Below, one piece after another: positions 1 through 9,519 of a stretch of DNA of 64,000 bases. The DNA comes from Propionimicrobium sp963511305. GTDB taxonomy: Bacteria > Actinomycetota > Actinomycetes > Propionibacteriales > Propionibacteriaceae. The translations under genes and the position numbers were made by a program. The stretch spans positions 1 through 64,000 of the forward strand of contig CAUPIJ010000006.1 in the NCBI GenBank assembly GCA_963511305.1, written 5' to 3'. The notes beneath the pieces were generated by a model. It worked only from the letters and a program-made list of their open reading frames with translations. It had not been told where the DNA came from and searched no databases. Numbering within the stretch: the first letter of the stretch is position 1; each line of letters begins with the position of its first letter.

Positions 1-103
1 TTTGTGTTTTTGGCCGGCGTGCTATTTAGGTGTATTACCAAAAAAATTAATATACCCGGGACGTCATCAACTTTTTTTCTCCCGGTCCACTACGTTCTAC
101 GAG

Positions 104-949
104 ATGTTTTGGGATAGCCTCGTGGACGTGAATTCGGTCAATCTACAGGCGCTGCAGCTGCGTAGCTTTGGGCGCTCAGAGATTGGCCCAGTAAGGCGCA
201 GCAACCAGGATTCTGGTTTCTATAGCGCGAACAGTGTTTTTATAGCTGACGGAGTCGGCGGCAGCACCGCTGGTGACGTCGCCTCGCAGACCATCTGCAC
301 TCTGATGGCCAGCTACGTAGACACGCTTGAGAACATCAACATGCGTACGCTTCGGGCTGCGCTGACGAAAGCTAACAAGAGCCTTTCGGATCTGGCGTTC
401 GAGCACCCAGCCCTGCGTGGTATGGCCACCACTTTCTCCGGGCTCTTTTGTACTGGCAAGGTTCTCTTCGCGGTACACATCGGCGATTCTCGGATCTACC
501 GATTCCGCGATGAAAAGCTGGAACAAATTACCCGGGACGACAGCTGGGTGCAGATGCTGCTAGATCAGGGAATGCTTACCGACGACGAGATCGCCACCCA
601 CCCGATGCGTAACATGCTGCTGCATTCTCTGAGCGGAGCTCCGCAGGACGCCTCGCTGGCGGCGATCGCACCGATCAGCTGCAAGGTTGGCGATCGCTGG
701 CTCGTCGCCTCCGATGGTCTGACGAGTTATGTCTCTCAGGACGTTATCGCCCGTTCGCTTCGCAGGCAGAAGACTCCCGAAAAGTGCGTCGACGATCTGA
801 TCAAGAAATCGATGTCCAGCACCCGCGATAACGTCACGGTTCTGGTTGCTGACGTGGTCGAGGAAGAATCTGTGCTTCCCCAAGGAACATTGCTCGGTGC
901 CGCGGCACAACAAGAGCTAACATTGCCGTCATGGCAAATTCGCGCGTGA
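104..949 (+). CDS. PP2C-family Ser/Thr protein phosphatase
   Basis: Metal-dependent (Mn/Mg) phosphatase of the PPM family that removes phosphate from Ser/Thr residues in the cytoplasm; the actinobacterial relative PstP opposes PknA/PknB kinases. Visible motifs from the ATG at 104: RRSNQDS (about 32-37), ADGVGG (48-53, metal-binding Asp), GMATT, GDSR (127-130), ASDG and a C-terminal RDNVTVLVADV. At 281 aa it is a bare catalytic domain with no membrane segment. The reading frame is open back to base 2, but the 34 extra residues are not PP2C-like, so ATG 104 or GTG 122/128 is more likely; none has a clear ribosome site. It overlaps the next gene by a few bases, suggesting co-transcription. No kinase gene is visible here. 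Confidence 0.88.
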   Translation: MFWDSLVDVNSVNLQALQLRSFGRSEIGPVRRSNQDSGFYSANSVFIADGVGGSTAGDVASQTICTLMASYVDTLENINMRTLRAALTKANKSLSDLAFEHPALRGMATTFSGLFCTGKVLFAVHIGDSRIYRFRDEKLEQITRDDSWVQMLLDQGMLTDDEIATHPMRNMLLHSLSGAPQDASLAAIAPISCKVGDRWLVASDGLTSYVSQDVIARSLRRQKTPEKCVDDLIKKSMSSTRDNVTVLVADVVEEESVLPQGTLLGAAAQQELTLPSWQIRA

Positions 950-2202
950 GAGTGCCGGTAGAAACCACAACGCTCTCAAACGGTCTTAAAGTACAAGTCA
1001 GTCCCGACTCAAATGCGGCGGCTATCGCCGTGAACCTCTGGTATCGCGTCGGTTCCGGCGAGGAAATGCCCGGTGCAACTGGCTTCGCCCACCTATTCGA
1101 ACACTTGATGTTTCAGGGCTCTGGGCAGGTGGCTTCCGGCGAACACCTGACCGCGATCCAGGCTATCGGCGGAGAATGTAACGCCACCACTAGCTTTGAT
1201 CGCACAAATTACTTCGAGACCGTGCCCGTAAACGCGCTGGAGCTGGCCCTCTGGCTTGAGGCCGACCGGCTGTCCAGCCTGGCGGTCACCCAGCAGAATC
1301 TCGATAATCAGCGCGAGGTGGTTAAGGAGGAAAAACGGCAGCGCTATGACAACGTGCCATACGGCGACATGCTCAGGCTGTTGTTGGAACTGAACTTTCC
1401 TGACGATCATCCATACGGGCACCCGACGATCGGCTCGATGGAGGATCTGGACGCGGCGAGTTTGAGCGACGTAAAGAGCTTCTTCGACCGTTGGTACCGT
1501 CCCGACGGCCTGGTGTTGACGCTCGTTGGGCCGATCAGCGCCGATCAGGGCTTTGAGCTTGTCGAAAAGTATTTCGGCCACTTGGATCGAGGCGACGTGC
1601 CCGCTCAGACCCGCCCCGCTCAGTTGGAAAAGCACACGGGCAGGCCGACGAATCGGGTTAAGCGTGACGTGCCGAGGGACGCGGTGGTGTTGAGTTGGCG
1701 GACTCCGCCCTGCACTCATCAGGATGCCCCCGCCGTCCAGCTAGCCCTGGACATTCTGGCTGCCGGCGAGTCCTCGCGGCTCGACAGGCTGATGGTACGC
1801 GAGCAACAGAAGGCTGAATACGTCGGCGGCAACGATTTCGACCTGGTTCGGGGCACCTCGCTGGCAATGCTCAACGCGGGTTCGATTCCTGGCGTTGAGA
1901 CTTCCGAACTCGTCGAGACGATTTATGAACAACTGCATAAGCTGGCAGAAAAGGGTCCGGAGCCGAGAGAGCTGGCTCGGATTCAGGCCGGGCTGGAACA
2001 TAGCGCGCTGGCGTTGATCAGCACGGTTTCTGGCAGGGCCGACGAGCTCGGCGAGGTGGCCACGTTGCACGATGATCCACAGAGAATCAACACGGCACTC
2101 GACCTGCTGCTGTCGGTAACGCCAGAGCAGGTGGCCCAGGCCACGGCCAAGTGGTTTTCTCCCGAGAACTCCGCCGAGCTGCACTACGAAAGGCAGAACT
2201 GA
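931..2202 (+). CDS. M16 zinc metallopeptidase (catalytic subunit)
   Basis: Insulinase/pitrilysin-type peptidase expected to degrade peptides inside a clamshell chamber. The inverted zinc motif HLFEH is at residues 54-58 and the third ligand is probably Glu134, 76 residues later, the usual M16 spacing. Length of 423 aa fits the short bacterial two-subunit type, in which this subunit pairs with a zinc-free homologue such as the next gene. ATG 931 overlaps the phosphatase gene by 19 bases; an in-frame GTG at 946 would give a tidy 4-base GTGA overlap and is an alternative start. The substrate cannot be read from the sequence. Confidence 0.9.
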   Translation: MANSRVRVPVETTTLSNGLKVQVSPDSNAAAIAVNLWYRVGSGEEMPGATGFAHLFEHLMFQGSGQVASGEHLTAIQAIGGECNATTSFDRTNYFETVPVNALELALWLEADRLSSLAVTQQNLDNQREVVKEEKRQRYDNVPYGDMLRLLLELNFPDDHPYGHPTIGSMEDLDAASLSDVKSFFDRWYRPDGLVLTLVGPISADQGFELVEKYFGHLDRGDVPAQTRPAQLEKHTGRPTNRVKRDVPRDAVVLSWRTPPCTHQDAPAVQLALDILAAGESSRLDRLMVREQQKAEYVGGNDFDLVRGTSLAMLNAGSIPGVETSELVETIYEQLHKLAEKGPEPRELARIQAGLEHSALALISTVSGRADELGEVATLHDDPQRINTALDLLLSVTPEQVAQATAKWFSPENSAELHYERQN

Positions 2203-2203
2203 T

Positions 2204-3535
2204 ATGCGCCTTCCCCGCCCCGATTTGGCCGCGGCTACGCCCTATTCGTTTCCGAAACCGGCGATCGATAAGACCCTAGAAAATGGGCTTCGCCTGCTCG
2301 CGTTCGATCTGCCCGGCCAGTACATCATTTCTTGCCAACTCGTGCTTCCGGTGCCGCTGGCTGCCGAGAAGATAGATGGCATCTCTACCCTGCTGCTAAA
2401 CGTTGCCAGCAGCGGCACGAAGCAGCACCCGGGCATCGCTTTTTCCGAGGCCATCGAGGATCAGGGCGCGAGTTTCAGCGGCAGAGCAACGCACAACGCC
2501 ACCTTTGCCCGGCTGGATGTTGCGGCCGGCAGGCTCCAGGCAGCTCTACCGCTGCTTGTTGAGGTGGTCGACTCACCCGAGCTGGCGACCGAAGAGATCG
2601 ACAGGCAGAAAGTGCTGCACGTCGCTCAGATCGAACAGATTAACTCGAACCCGAGCTATATCGCCTCCAAGGCATTTAACAAAGCGGTATTTTCCGCCAA
2701 TATGCGCCTGAGCCGGGCGAAGCTGGGCGGCATTAAGCAGATCGAAAACATCACACGTTCTGACCTCGAGGAGATTCACGGCCTCTGGTCGCCGGAGGCG
2801 GCGACCCTCGTTCTAGCCGGAAAGCTTCCCGAAAACGTTGAGCCGATCGTCGCGGACGCGTTCAGCCCCTGGGACGGCAAGGCCAGCCAGAAGGTAGACG
2901 CCGAGCCGATCGTTGAGCGTAGCCAGGAGCCGGTTGTCTGGGTGGTTGATCGGCCAGACGCGGTACAAGCGAACGTCCAAATTGGCGGCGTCGGCATCGG
3001 CCGGCGAGACGAGCGCTGGGCCGCCCTCAGGGTGGCATGCCTGGCGGTTGGCGGTTCATTTGGGTCCAGGCTAAACATGCTGCTTCGCGAAGAGCTCGGC
3101 TACACATACGGCGCCAGGCTGAGCCCCTCGCCCGTCGGCGAAAAGGGTACGTTCAACTTCAGCAGCAGCTTCCGAACTGATGTGGCCGCCGACGCGATCA
3201 AGAGAACCATGGAGGCATTGCGTCTAGATAAGCCGCTTTCTGCAAATGAGATCACCGACGCAAAGAATTACCTGCTTGGCATCTCGCCGATGGTTTACGG
3301 CACCTCTGCCGCGATAGCCTCGCAGGCCGCCGCCTTGGTTGCCGTCGGCCTGGAGACAAATTACCTGGCCCAACTTGACGAACAGGTCACGAATATCACG
3401 CCTGAGGCAGCGAACTTGGCGTTCCACGAGGTCGTGTTGCCGTCCCGCTGCAATGTGGTCGCGGTCGGCGAAAGCGAAAAACTGCTGTCCGATCTGACGG
3501 ACGTGGGATTCGACGCGCGTCTAGTAGAGGTCTAA
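2204..3535 (+). CDS. M16 peptidase-like protein (non-catalytic partner)
   Basis: Second M16-fold protein, starting 1 base after the stop of the catalytic homologue. It lacks the HxxEH zinc motif: the equivalent region reads ISTLLLNVASSGTKQHPG. It keeps the C-terminal region LREELGYTYGARLSPSPVG, which in M16 partners supplies the Arg/Tyr residues that complete the active chamber. At 443 aa its size matches the partner. From family knowledge the two chains should form a heterodimer in the cytoplasm; tight spacing supports translational coupling. It ends at a strong palindromic terminator. Confidence 0.88.
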   Translation: MRLPRPDLAAATPYSFPKPAIDKTLENGLRLLAFDLPGQYIISCQLVLPVPLAAEKIDGISTLLLNVASSGTKQHPGIAFSEAIEDQGASFSGRATHNATFARLDVAAGRLQAALPLLVEVVDSPELATEEIDRQKVLHVAQIEQINSNPSYIASKAFNKAVFSANMRLSRAKLGGIKQIENITRSDLEEIHGLWSPEAATLVLAGKLPENVEPIVADAFSPWDGKASQKVDAEPIVERSQEPVVWVVDRPDAVQANVQIGGVGIGRRDERWAALRVACLAVGGSFGSRLNMLLREELGYTYGARLSPSPVGEKGTFNFSSSFRTDVAADAIKRTMEALRLDKPLSANEITDAKNYLLGISPMVYGTSAAIASQAAALVAVGLETNYLAQLDEQVTNITPEAANLAFHEVVLPSRCNVVAVGESEKLLSDLTDVGFDARLVEV

Positions 3536-3536
3536 A

Positions 3537-3574
3537 AATAAATCGAGGGGCGAATATTCGCCCCTCGATTTATT
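3537..3574. terminator. Bidirectional palindromic terminator
   Basis: Perfect 38-base palindrome: an 18-base arm starting AATAAATCGAGG, a TA centre, then the exact complement ending in CGATTTATT. The GC-rich core CGAGGGGCGAA is flanked by A-rich sequence on one side and T-rich on the other, so it can work for both strands. It lies exactly between the convergent M16 operon and the UPF0182 gene. Confidence 0.85.
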
Positions 3575-3579
3575 ATCTC

Positions 3580-6435
3580 TTAGCCGAGTGCCTTGTCGGC
3601 CTCCTCGACTCGTGCCCTAGCGATGTCAACCTGCTTCTGGTATTCAGCCAGGTTTCCTTCCTTGAGTGCCTTGTCGGCGGCTTGATACGCGGCTGCGGCC
3701 TCTTGCAGCTTGGCCTGCGCGGCCTCCTTGCCAACCTTGGGCTGCTCTGTCTGCTTATCGCCGCCCTGGCTAGGCGTTATCTTCTCGCCGGTATCGACGC
3801 CGGCGTCGCCCTCGAAGACCATGTCCAGGGACTCCTGAAGCGTCTCGCCGATGCCAATGTGATCGCCGAACCTAACCGCGATGAAACGCAACACCGGATA
3901 TGCGCCCTGTGTCTTGCCTCGGGTGTAAATCGGCTCGACGTAGATCAGACCACCGCCCAGCGGCAAGGTGAGCAGGTTGCCGTAAACGGCTTCTGCAGCG
4001 CCCTGAGTGGTGAACGGCAGCAGCGACTGCTGCACCCGTTGATCGGTCTGAATCGCGTTGTAGGTCTGGTTAGGGCCAGGCACCTGGTGCGTGTCAGAAA
4101 GACGCAGCACCCGGATCTTGCCGTAGTCCTCGTCGGCTGCATCGGCGACGACGGCCATGTATGCGCCGAGGTTCTCACGCTCGTTGGGGACGAAGACCGC
4201 GGTCTGGCTAAAGACAGCCTTCTCTTCGCCCGGCCACTTGATCGAGAGGTAGTACGGGGGCTCCTTGGTGTCCTTGGCCCTGGGATCGTTCGGGATCACC
4301 CAGAGGTCGGACTGCTGGTACCAAGCCATCGGGTCAGTCATGTGGTAGCGACCGAGCACCTGGCGCTGAACCTTGAACATGTCCTGCGGGTAGCGAATGT
4401 GGTTAAGCAGATCATCGCTGATCTCGGACTTGTCTTTCAGGATCCCCGGATAGGCCTTGTCCCAGGTCTTTAGGATCGGGTCTTCCTCGTCCCAGGCATA
4501 GAGCGAAACAGTTCCGTCATAGGCGTCGACGATGGCCTTCACCGAGTTACGCATGTAGTTGACGTCCTCACGGGCAACACCCGAGGAGCTCCAGCTCGAA
4601 GTCGAGTCGGAGGTGGCATCACGAAGATCAACCCGCTGCGAGTTCGGGAAACTGTTGGAAGTGGTGTAGCCGTCCAGCAGCCAAACCACCCTGCCGTCCA
4701 CGACAGCCGGATACGGATCCTGGTCTACGTTCAGCCAAGGCGCGATCTGCCGCACGCGCTCAGCGGGAGTGCGGTCGTAGAGAATCTGGGAGTCAGAGTT
4801 GACCCTAGAGCTAAGCAGCATGTTGATGTCGCCGAAGCGCGCCGCGTAAGCTGCCCGAGTCAGCAGGTTACCGATCGGTACGCCGCCCTTGCCTGTATAA
4901 GTGGTGTAAGTCTCGCCACCGCTCTCCTCATTCCCGCCTGGGGTATCGAGCTCAACAGGCTCACTGCCCTCCGGGGCGCCGACGATCGAGTATGTGTCGG
5001 TCTTCTCACCGAAGTAAACGCGCGCCTGCTCCTGCTTTAGCTCGCCAACCGGCGGGATGTCGCGGGTGATCCACTCCGGCTCGCCACTCGCCTGCCTGCG
5101 GTTACCGTAGGCACCGACTAGCGCGTAACCGTGCGTGTAGACGGTGTGGATGTTGTTCCAGGTCTGGTTCTGCTCTGGCAGACCCTTTCGGTCGATCTCG
5201 CGGACGGCAACGATGGCGTCGGTTTCCTTCTCATCAATCGTGTAGCGGTCGACGTCCAGCACCTTCGGGAACGAGTAGTAACCGCGAACCTGCTGAAGCT
5301 GCTCGAACGTCGGAGCGATGACCTCCGGATCCATCAGTCGAATGCCAGGAAGCGCGACGGCATCGGCCCGAAGCTGGCCAGCGCTGACGTCGGTCTTGGC
5401 CTGATAGTCGACGATCTCGGTGTCCTCTACCCCGTAGGCAAACCTCGTCGCCTCGATCTGCTTCTCGATGTAGGGCTTCTCCATAACCGGCTCGCTGGGG
5501 TTAACCCGCAAGTTCTGCAGCAAACCCGGCACGATCATCTGGGTAATTAGCGCGGTGACCAGCGCGACAGCGATACCCGCGCCAGGCACCAGCCAACGCT
5601 TCAGCTTGATGTTGACGAAGAAGGCGATCGCGATTACGAAGAGCACGCCCGCCATGATCGTGGTGGCCACGATTCTGCTGTGATGATCGGTGTAGCCGAC
5701 GCCAGTGAACAACGAATCGTTGTCGCTGTAAGCAAAAGAAAGCCGCTGCAGGAACATCCAACCGCTGGCCACTAGGAAGATGCAACCCGCCAGGGCAGAA
5801 ACGTGCGCCTGAGCATTCTTGTTGAACGGGTTGACCAGCTGCATCTGGGGCACCTGGCCGCGCTGAAGCTGCATCGGATCAATCTTGATCGAAGCCGAAT
5901 TCGACATCAGGAAGTAGAAGACGACGGCAGCCATCAGACCGAAAATGAAGATCCAGCCAACCTGCTGAACCACGTAACGCCACCAAGGCAGATCGAAAAC
6001 GAAGAAGGAAGCATCCAGCGATTCGAAGAAAGCCGCCGGGCGACCGAACTCTGTCTTGTTGATCCAGCCCAGGAAAGTCTCTAGCTGATTAATCGCAGAT
6101 AGGCCGCTGACAACGCCAATTGCGATGGAAACCAACACGAAAAGAACGGTTTGGCTTCTGTCCTTAACCTTCTTACCGGCAGTTATTCGCCGGGCGATCA
6201 GCAGGTTGATCAAAACAACAACCGCGCTCACCAAGAAGAATCCGGCAAAAAGCAGGATCGTGTTGGTCCATCGAATGGTGAAAACCTGCGGGGTCTCGAC
6301 GGACTTAAACCAGAGGAAGTCCGTCCAGATCCGTGAGAACAATAAAAAGCCGACAATCAAGACGGCGAGCACGGCCAACGTTGGCGCTAATGCCCTGCCA
6401 CGACTTTGCGGCTGAGCGGATGTTTGCTTAGACAT
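3580..6435 (-). CDS. UPF0182 family large membrane protein
   Basis: Very large (951 aa) conserved actinobacterial membrane protein of unknown function. About seven hydrophobic segments lie in the first 330 residues (for example VLAVLIVGFLLFSRI, ILLFAGFFLVSAVVVLI, GCIFLVASGWMFL), followed by a large non-membrane domain with the family signature LLTLPLGGGLIYVEPIY. An Ala/Glu/Lys-rich coiled-coil tail (roughly the last 55 residues) and an acidic linker close the protein. ATG at 6435 has AAGG upstream on the minus strand. The homologue Rv3193c lies beside the same PDZ protease in mycobacteria. No biochemical role can be inferred from the sequence. Confidence 0.93.
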   Translation of the reverse strand: MSKQTSAQPQSRGRALAPTLAVLAVLIVGFLLFSRIWTDFLWFKSVETPQVFTIRWTNTILLFAGFFLVSAVVVLINLLIARRITAGKKVKDRSQTVLFVLVSIAIGVVSGLSAINQLETFLGWINKTEFGRPAAFFESLDASFFVFDLPWWRYVVQQVGWIFIFGLMAAVVFYFLMSNSASIKIDPMQLQRGQVPQMQLVNPFNKNAQAHVSALAGCIFLVASGWMFLQRLSFAYSDNDSLFTGVGYTDHHSRIVATTIMAGVLFVIAIAFFVNIKLKRWLVPGAGIAVALVTALITQMIVPGLLQNLRVNPSEPVMEKPYIEKQIEATRFAYGVEDTEIVDYQAKTDVSAGQLRADAVALPGIRLMDPEVIAPTFEQLQQVRGYYSFPKVLDVDRYTIDEKETDAIVAVREIDRKGLPEQNQTWNNIHTVYTHGYALVGAYGNRRQASGEPEWITRDIPPVGELKQEQARVYFGEKTDTYSIVGAPEGSEPVELDTPGGNEESGGETYTTYTGKGGVPIGNLLTRAAYAARFGDINMLLSSRVNSDSQILYDRTPAERVRQIAPWLNVDQDPYPAVVDGRVVWLLDGYTTSNSFPNSQRVDLRDATSDSTSSWSSSGVAREDVNYMRNSVKAIVDAYDGTVSLYAWDEEDPILKTWDKAYPGILKDKSEISDDLLNHIRYPQDMFKVQRQVLGRYHMTDPMAWYQQSDLWVIPNDPRAKDTKEPPYYLSIKWPGEEKAVFSQTAVFVPNERENLGAYMAVVADAADEDYGKIRVLRLSDTHQVPGPNQTYNAIQTDQRVQQSLLPFTTQGAAEAVYGNLLTLPLGGGLIYVEPIYTRGKTQGAYPVLRFIAVRFGDHIGIGETLQESLDMVFEGDAGVDTGEKITPSQGGDKQTEQPKVGKEAAQAKLQEAAAAYQAADKALKEGNLAEYQKQVDIARARVEEADKALG

Positions 6436-6488
6436 CGTTACCTTTACTGATCGTTACTAATCTGCATATTCAATTATCTTCAAGTCTA

Positions 6489-7001
6489 TTAGCTTAAGGT
6501 GTGCGCCAAGACCGAAGTGAGCGCTGGCACCAAGTCTCCATGCAGCAGCTCATCGGGTTGGCTCTTTAGGCGTGCTACGCACGTCGCGTGTCCGCTCCGC
6601 AGCACGCCAGCCACAATCCGCAGGTCTTGGCGTCTGGGATGATTAGCGACGAAGTCGGCCGCCTCGGCGGGATCCTCGGGAATCTCGCCCTCAAACTCGT
6701 TGGATAAGAACGCGCGCTCAGTGACCAGCGCGCATCCCGATACGGCCTCCGGCCAAGATAGGTTGACCAGGTCTGAAAACAGATCGGTGCCGCTTTGGAA
6801 GTCTTCCTGCTCTACTGAAGAGAAGGAACCGGGTGTCGTTTCCTCGATCTGGCCAGCAAGCTCAGGACTGCTTGCCAAAAGCTCAGCAGTGGGCACCAGC
6901 GCGAACAGCCGGGCCGGCTGATCCCAGCCAAATTTTGCGCTATAGCGTTCGATTTCTAGTAGGCACGCCTCAAGGGCTGCCTGACGATCTTGGTCTAGCA
7001 A
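6489..7001 (-). CDS. PPA1309-like conserved actinobacterial protein
   Basis: Soluble 170-aa protein resembling the PPA1309 family that is commonly found between the PDZ/S16 protease and UPF0182 genes in Actinobacteria. The recognisable stretch is WDQPARLFALVPTAELL near residues 25-41, followed by acidic segments. The start is a TTG at 7001 that overlaps the stop of the upstream protease gene by 7 bases, which points to translational coupling. No catalytic motif is evident and the function is unknown. Family assignment is by memory of the motif and context and should be tested by profile search. Confidence 0.72.
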   Translation of the reverse strand: MLDQDRQAALEACLLEIERYSAKFGWDQPARLFALVPTAELLASSPELAGQIEETTPGSFSSVEQEDFQSGTDLFSDLVNLSWPEAVSGCALVTERAFLSNEFEGEIPEDPAEAADFVANHPRRQDLRIVAGVLRSGHATCVARLKSQPDELLHGDLVPALTSVLAHTLS

Positions 7002-8059
7002 GTCGGCACCATCTCATTATTAGCAGGATCTTTTAACAGCTTCAGGCTGGAAACCGCGTCGCCCAATTTGGTTATCTTCACCAGCCGCATCGAGGTCTTC
7101 CCCTCAACATCAACACAGTTCCCGGCGGGAATTAAGAAAATCTCGGCGCCGGCATCTTCTGCCGCTGAGATCTTCTGCCGGATTCCGCCAACCGCGCTGA
7201 CCTCGCCGGACGGCAGAATCTTGCCCGTCCCTGCAACCACTCGACCGTCAATGACGGGTTCTGGTGTCAACAAATCATACGCGCCCAGTGCAAACGGAAG
7301 TCCGGCGCTGGAACCCGATATCTCGCTATCCAGCTTGAACTTTACGGACGCTGCGTGCTTGTAGCTTTCCGAAAATTCAACGCCCAATCTGGCTGCCTGC
7401 GGGTTCTCTTTCCCCGCAACCGTGGGAACCTTAACTGTGATTTCTTCGCCCTTGCGGTTCAGCACGATTTCCAGCTCGTCGCCGGGACGAAGAGTGCCGA
7501 GAATCGTCTGAATGTCGGCTTTCTTCTTGATGCTCGTCCCATTCATGCTCAAGATCGTGTCGCCTACCGCGAGTTTGTCAGATGCCGGACCAGAATTCGA
7601 GACCCTGGTCACCTGTACTGTCTGCTCAACGGGTAGCCCGGCAAGTTTTAGAGCGGCGACAAGAGCGGCGTCCTGAGATTCGCTCATTTGCTTGTTTCTC
7701 TCGTCCTCAAGCCGGTCTCTGGTCTTCTTACTTGAACTAGACGGCTCTAGGGGCGCGACATAGCTTCGCGGCAGCACCTGGCTGTCCTTCTTGAAGTAGG
7801 CAATCAGCGCCTGCGCCAACGAAAGGTTTGAATTAGACCCCGTGGCTTTTACCGTCGTTAGCAGCAACTGACCGCTCGTCTCATATGTTGCTGCCCCCTC
7901 GATCTTTAGCGCTTGGGCTGAATCTGAGCCAAGAATATCTACGGCCTGTCCGGGTTGCCAAGCAACAAATCGGGTTGGGGTCAGACCGATGATGAGGCTC
8001 GACACGAAAAGAAAGAAAGCCGCGACCAACGTGGTCAGAAAACGTTTATCTCTCATCAT
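6995..8059 (-). CDS. PDZ domain-containing Lon-like (S16) protease
   Basis: Membrane-anchored Lon-type serine protease of the YlbL/Rv3194c group, lacking an ATPase domain. An N-terminal membrane helix (TTLVAAFFLFVSSLIIGL, about 8-25) is followed by a PDZ domain in the middle (GDTILSMNGTSIKKKADI) and an S16 domain at the C-terminus. The Ser-Lys dyad is visible: Ser251 in SGSSAGLPFAL and Lys296 in GGIRQK, 45 residues apart as in Lon. It probably cleaves membrane or exported proteins on the outer face. Two ATG codons in a row start the gene (8059 and 8056). It leads a minus-strand operon with the PPA1309-like and probably UPF0182 genes. Confidence 0.9.
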   Translation of the reverse strand: MMRDKRFLTTLVAAFFLFVSSLIIGLTPTRFVAWQPGQAVDILGSDSAQALKIEGAATYETSGQLLLTTVKATGSNSNLSLAQALIAYFKKDSQVLPRSYVAPLEPSSSSKKTRDRLEDERNKQMSESQDAALVAALKLAGLPVEQTVQVTRVSNSGPASDKLAVGDTILSMNGTSIKKKADIQTILGTLRPGDELEIVLNRKGEEITVKVPTVAGKENPQAARLGVEFSESYKHAASVKFKLDSEISGSSAGLPFALGAYDLLTPEPVIDGRVVAGTGKILPSGEVSAVGGIRQKISAAEDAGAEIFLIPAGNCVDVEGKTSMRLVKITKLGDAVSSLKLLKDPANNEMVPTC

Positions 8060-8183
8060 CGATACCTAACTCCAGGCCTGATAGTTGAAACTACATAGAC
8101 AAGAGTAGCCGAGCATCTGTACTCGGCTAGAAAAGACTTGGTGCCGTGGGGTTCAATTGATACTGAAGAGACTAAGGAGCGAC

Positions 8184-9512
8184 ATGTCTGAACAGAACAA
8201 ACCGGGAAATAACGAAGATCCCGAAGAATTCCTGCGCAAGATTTTCGAATCGGCCGGTTTCCAGGTCAGCGGTGGAGACTTTTCCGAGATTTTCAGCCAG
8301 ATAGTTAGCAGCTTCGAAGAGGTTGCGCAGTCCGCCTCAGCCAAACCTGAATCCAATTGGGAAGCGATGAAAACTAGCGTCAGACATGCGGTCGCCGCAG
8401 CAGGCCCCGACCCGAGCATTGACTACGAGACTCAGCGGGCCTTCGGTGAGTCTGAGCGCCTGGCGGAACAATGGCTGGACGAGGTAACTGACTTGAGCGC
8501 CCCCTCTTCGCCCGCTCGCGCGCTCAGCCGGGCGGAGTGGGTTGAGGCCACGATGCCCGCCTGGCAGAAAATCGTCTCGCCAATCATTAATGCCCTGGCT
8601 GACGCACTAGCGAGGATGATCGGCGGCGTTAACCAGGGCGAGGACGACCAGCTAGCCCAACTGAATAAGATGATGGCTCCCCTCTTGCGAAGCGCGGCCG
8701 CCTCCATGTACGCGATGCAGCTTTCCCAGGCCATCGGCAAACTAGCCACCCAGACGCTCTCCGGCAGCGAAATCGGCCTGCAGCTACTAGAGACTCCCCA
8801 GGTCTGCCTGATTCCGACGAACATTGACGAGTTCTCGAAGGGTCTAGAGCAGCGAGCGGAAGACATCCAGATCTATCTGACGGTTCGCGAGGCCGCCCGC
8901 CAGCGACTTTTCAATAATGTCGGCTGGCTTGCTCCGCAGCTTCTCGCGATGCTTGAGCACTACGCCCGCGAGATTCAGATTGATGCCTCAGCGCTTACCG
9001 ATGCCCTCGGGCCGGTCGATTGGGAGTCCATGTCGCCCGAACACCTATCGGAGATGGGCAAGAAGATGGAAGGCAAGCTCTTCAGCCCGACCAAGACTGA
9101 AGAGCAGGAGGAGATCTTGGGTCGCCTCGAGACCCTGCTCGCGCTGATCGAGGGTTGGGTGGACGAGGTTACTTATCGCGCCACGCTGCCGTGGATGAAA
9201 GATACCGCTGACCAGTTCACAGAAACGCTGCGCCGTCGCAGGGTGACCGACGACCCATCGTCGCAGGCCTTCGAAAGCCTAGTGGGGATGGAGATTAGCC
9301 CTCGCCGGGTGCGCGACGCGGCGAATCTTTGGGCTGCCCTGACCGAAAAACAGGGGTCCGAGCAGCGAGACCTCGTCTGGTCTCACCCCGACCTGATACC
9401 CACGGCAGCCGACCTTGACGACCCGATAGGCTACGCCAGCGGGGAACGCAGCGCGACCTCGTCGGACGAATTCGATGAGGCCCTTCGTAAACTTTTAGAC
9501 GACACCGAATAG
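8184..9512 (+). CDS. DUF2342 (zincin-like) protein with degenerate zinc motif
   Basis: Actinobacterial protein of the DUF2342 / F420-biosynthesis-associated superfamily (Rv3195-like position beside the PDZ protease). ATG 8184 is chosen because AAGGAG sits at 8174-8179; an upstream TTG at 8157 has no such signal. The family fold resembles zinc peptidases, but where HEAAH would be expected the protein reads YLTVREAARQRLF, so both zinc His residues appear replaced by Arg. Other conserved text: QLSQAIGKLATQTLSGSEIGL and LPPVDWESMSPE-like segments. Probably not a working metalloprotease; role unknown. It is divergent from the PDZ gene and is followed after 7 bases by the S49 peptidase. Confidence 0.78.
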   Translation: MSEQNKPGNNEDPEEFLRKIFESAGFQVSGGDFSEIFSQIVSSFEEVAQSASAKPESNWEAMKTSVRHAVAAAGPDPSIDYETQRAFGESERLAEQWLDEVTDLSAPSSPARALSRAEWVEATMPAWQKIVSPIINALADALARMIGGVNQGEDDQLAQLNKMMAPLLRSAAASMYAMQLSQAIGKLATQTLSGSEIGLQLLETPQVCLIPTNIDEFSKGLEQRAEDIQIYLTVREAARQRLFNNVGWLAPQLLAMLEHYAREIQIDASALTDALGPVDWESMSPEHLSEMGKKMEGKLFSPTKTEEQEEILGRLETLLALIEGWVDEVTYRATLPWMKDTADQFTETLRRRRVTDDPSSQAFESLVGMEISPRRVRDAANLWAALTEKQGSEQRDLVWSHPDLIPTAADLDDPIGYASGERSATSSDEFDEALRKLLDDTE

Positions 9513-9519
9513 GCAGGAA

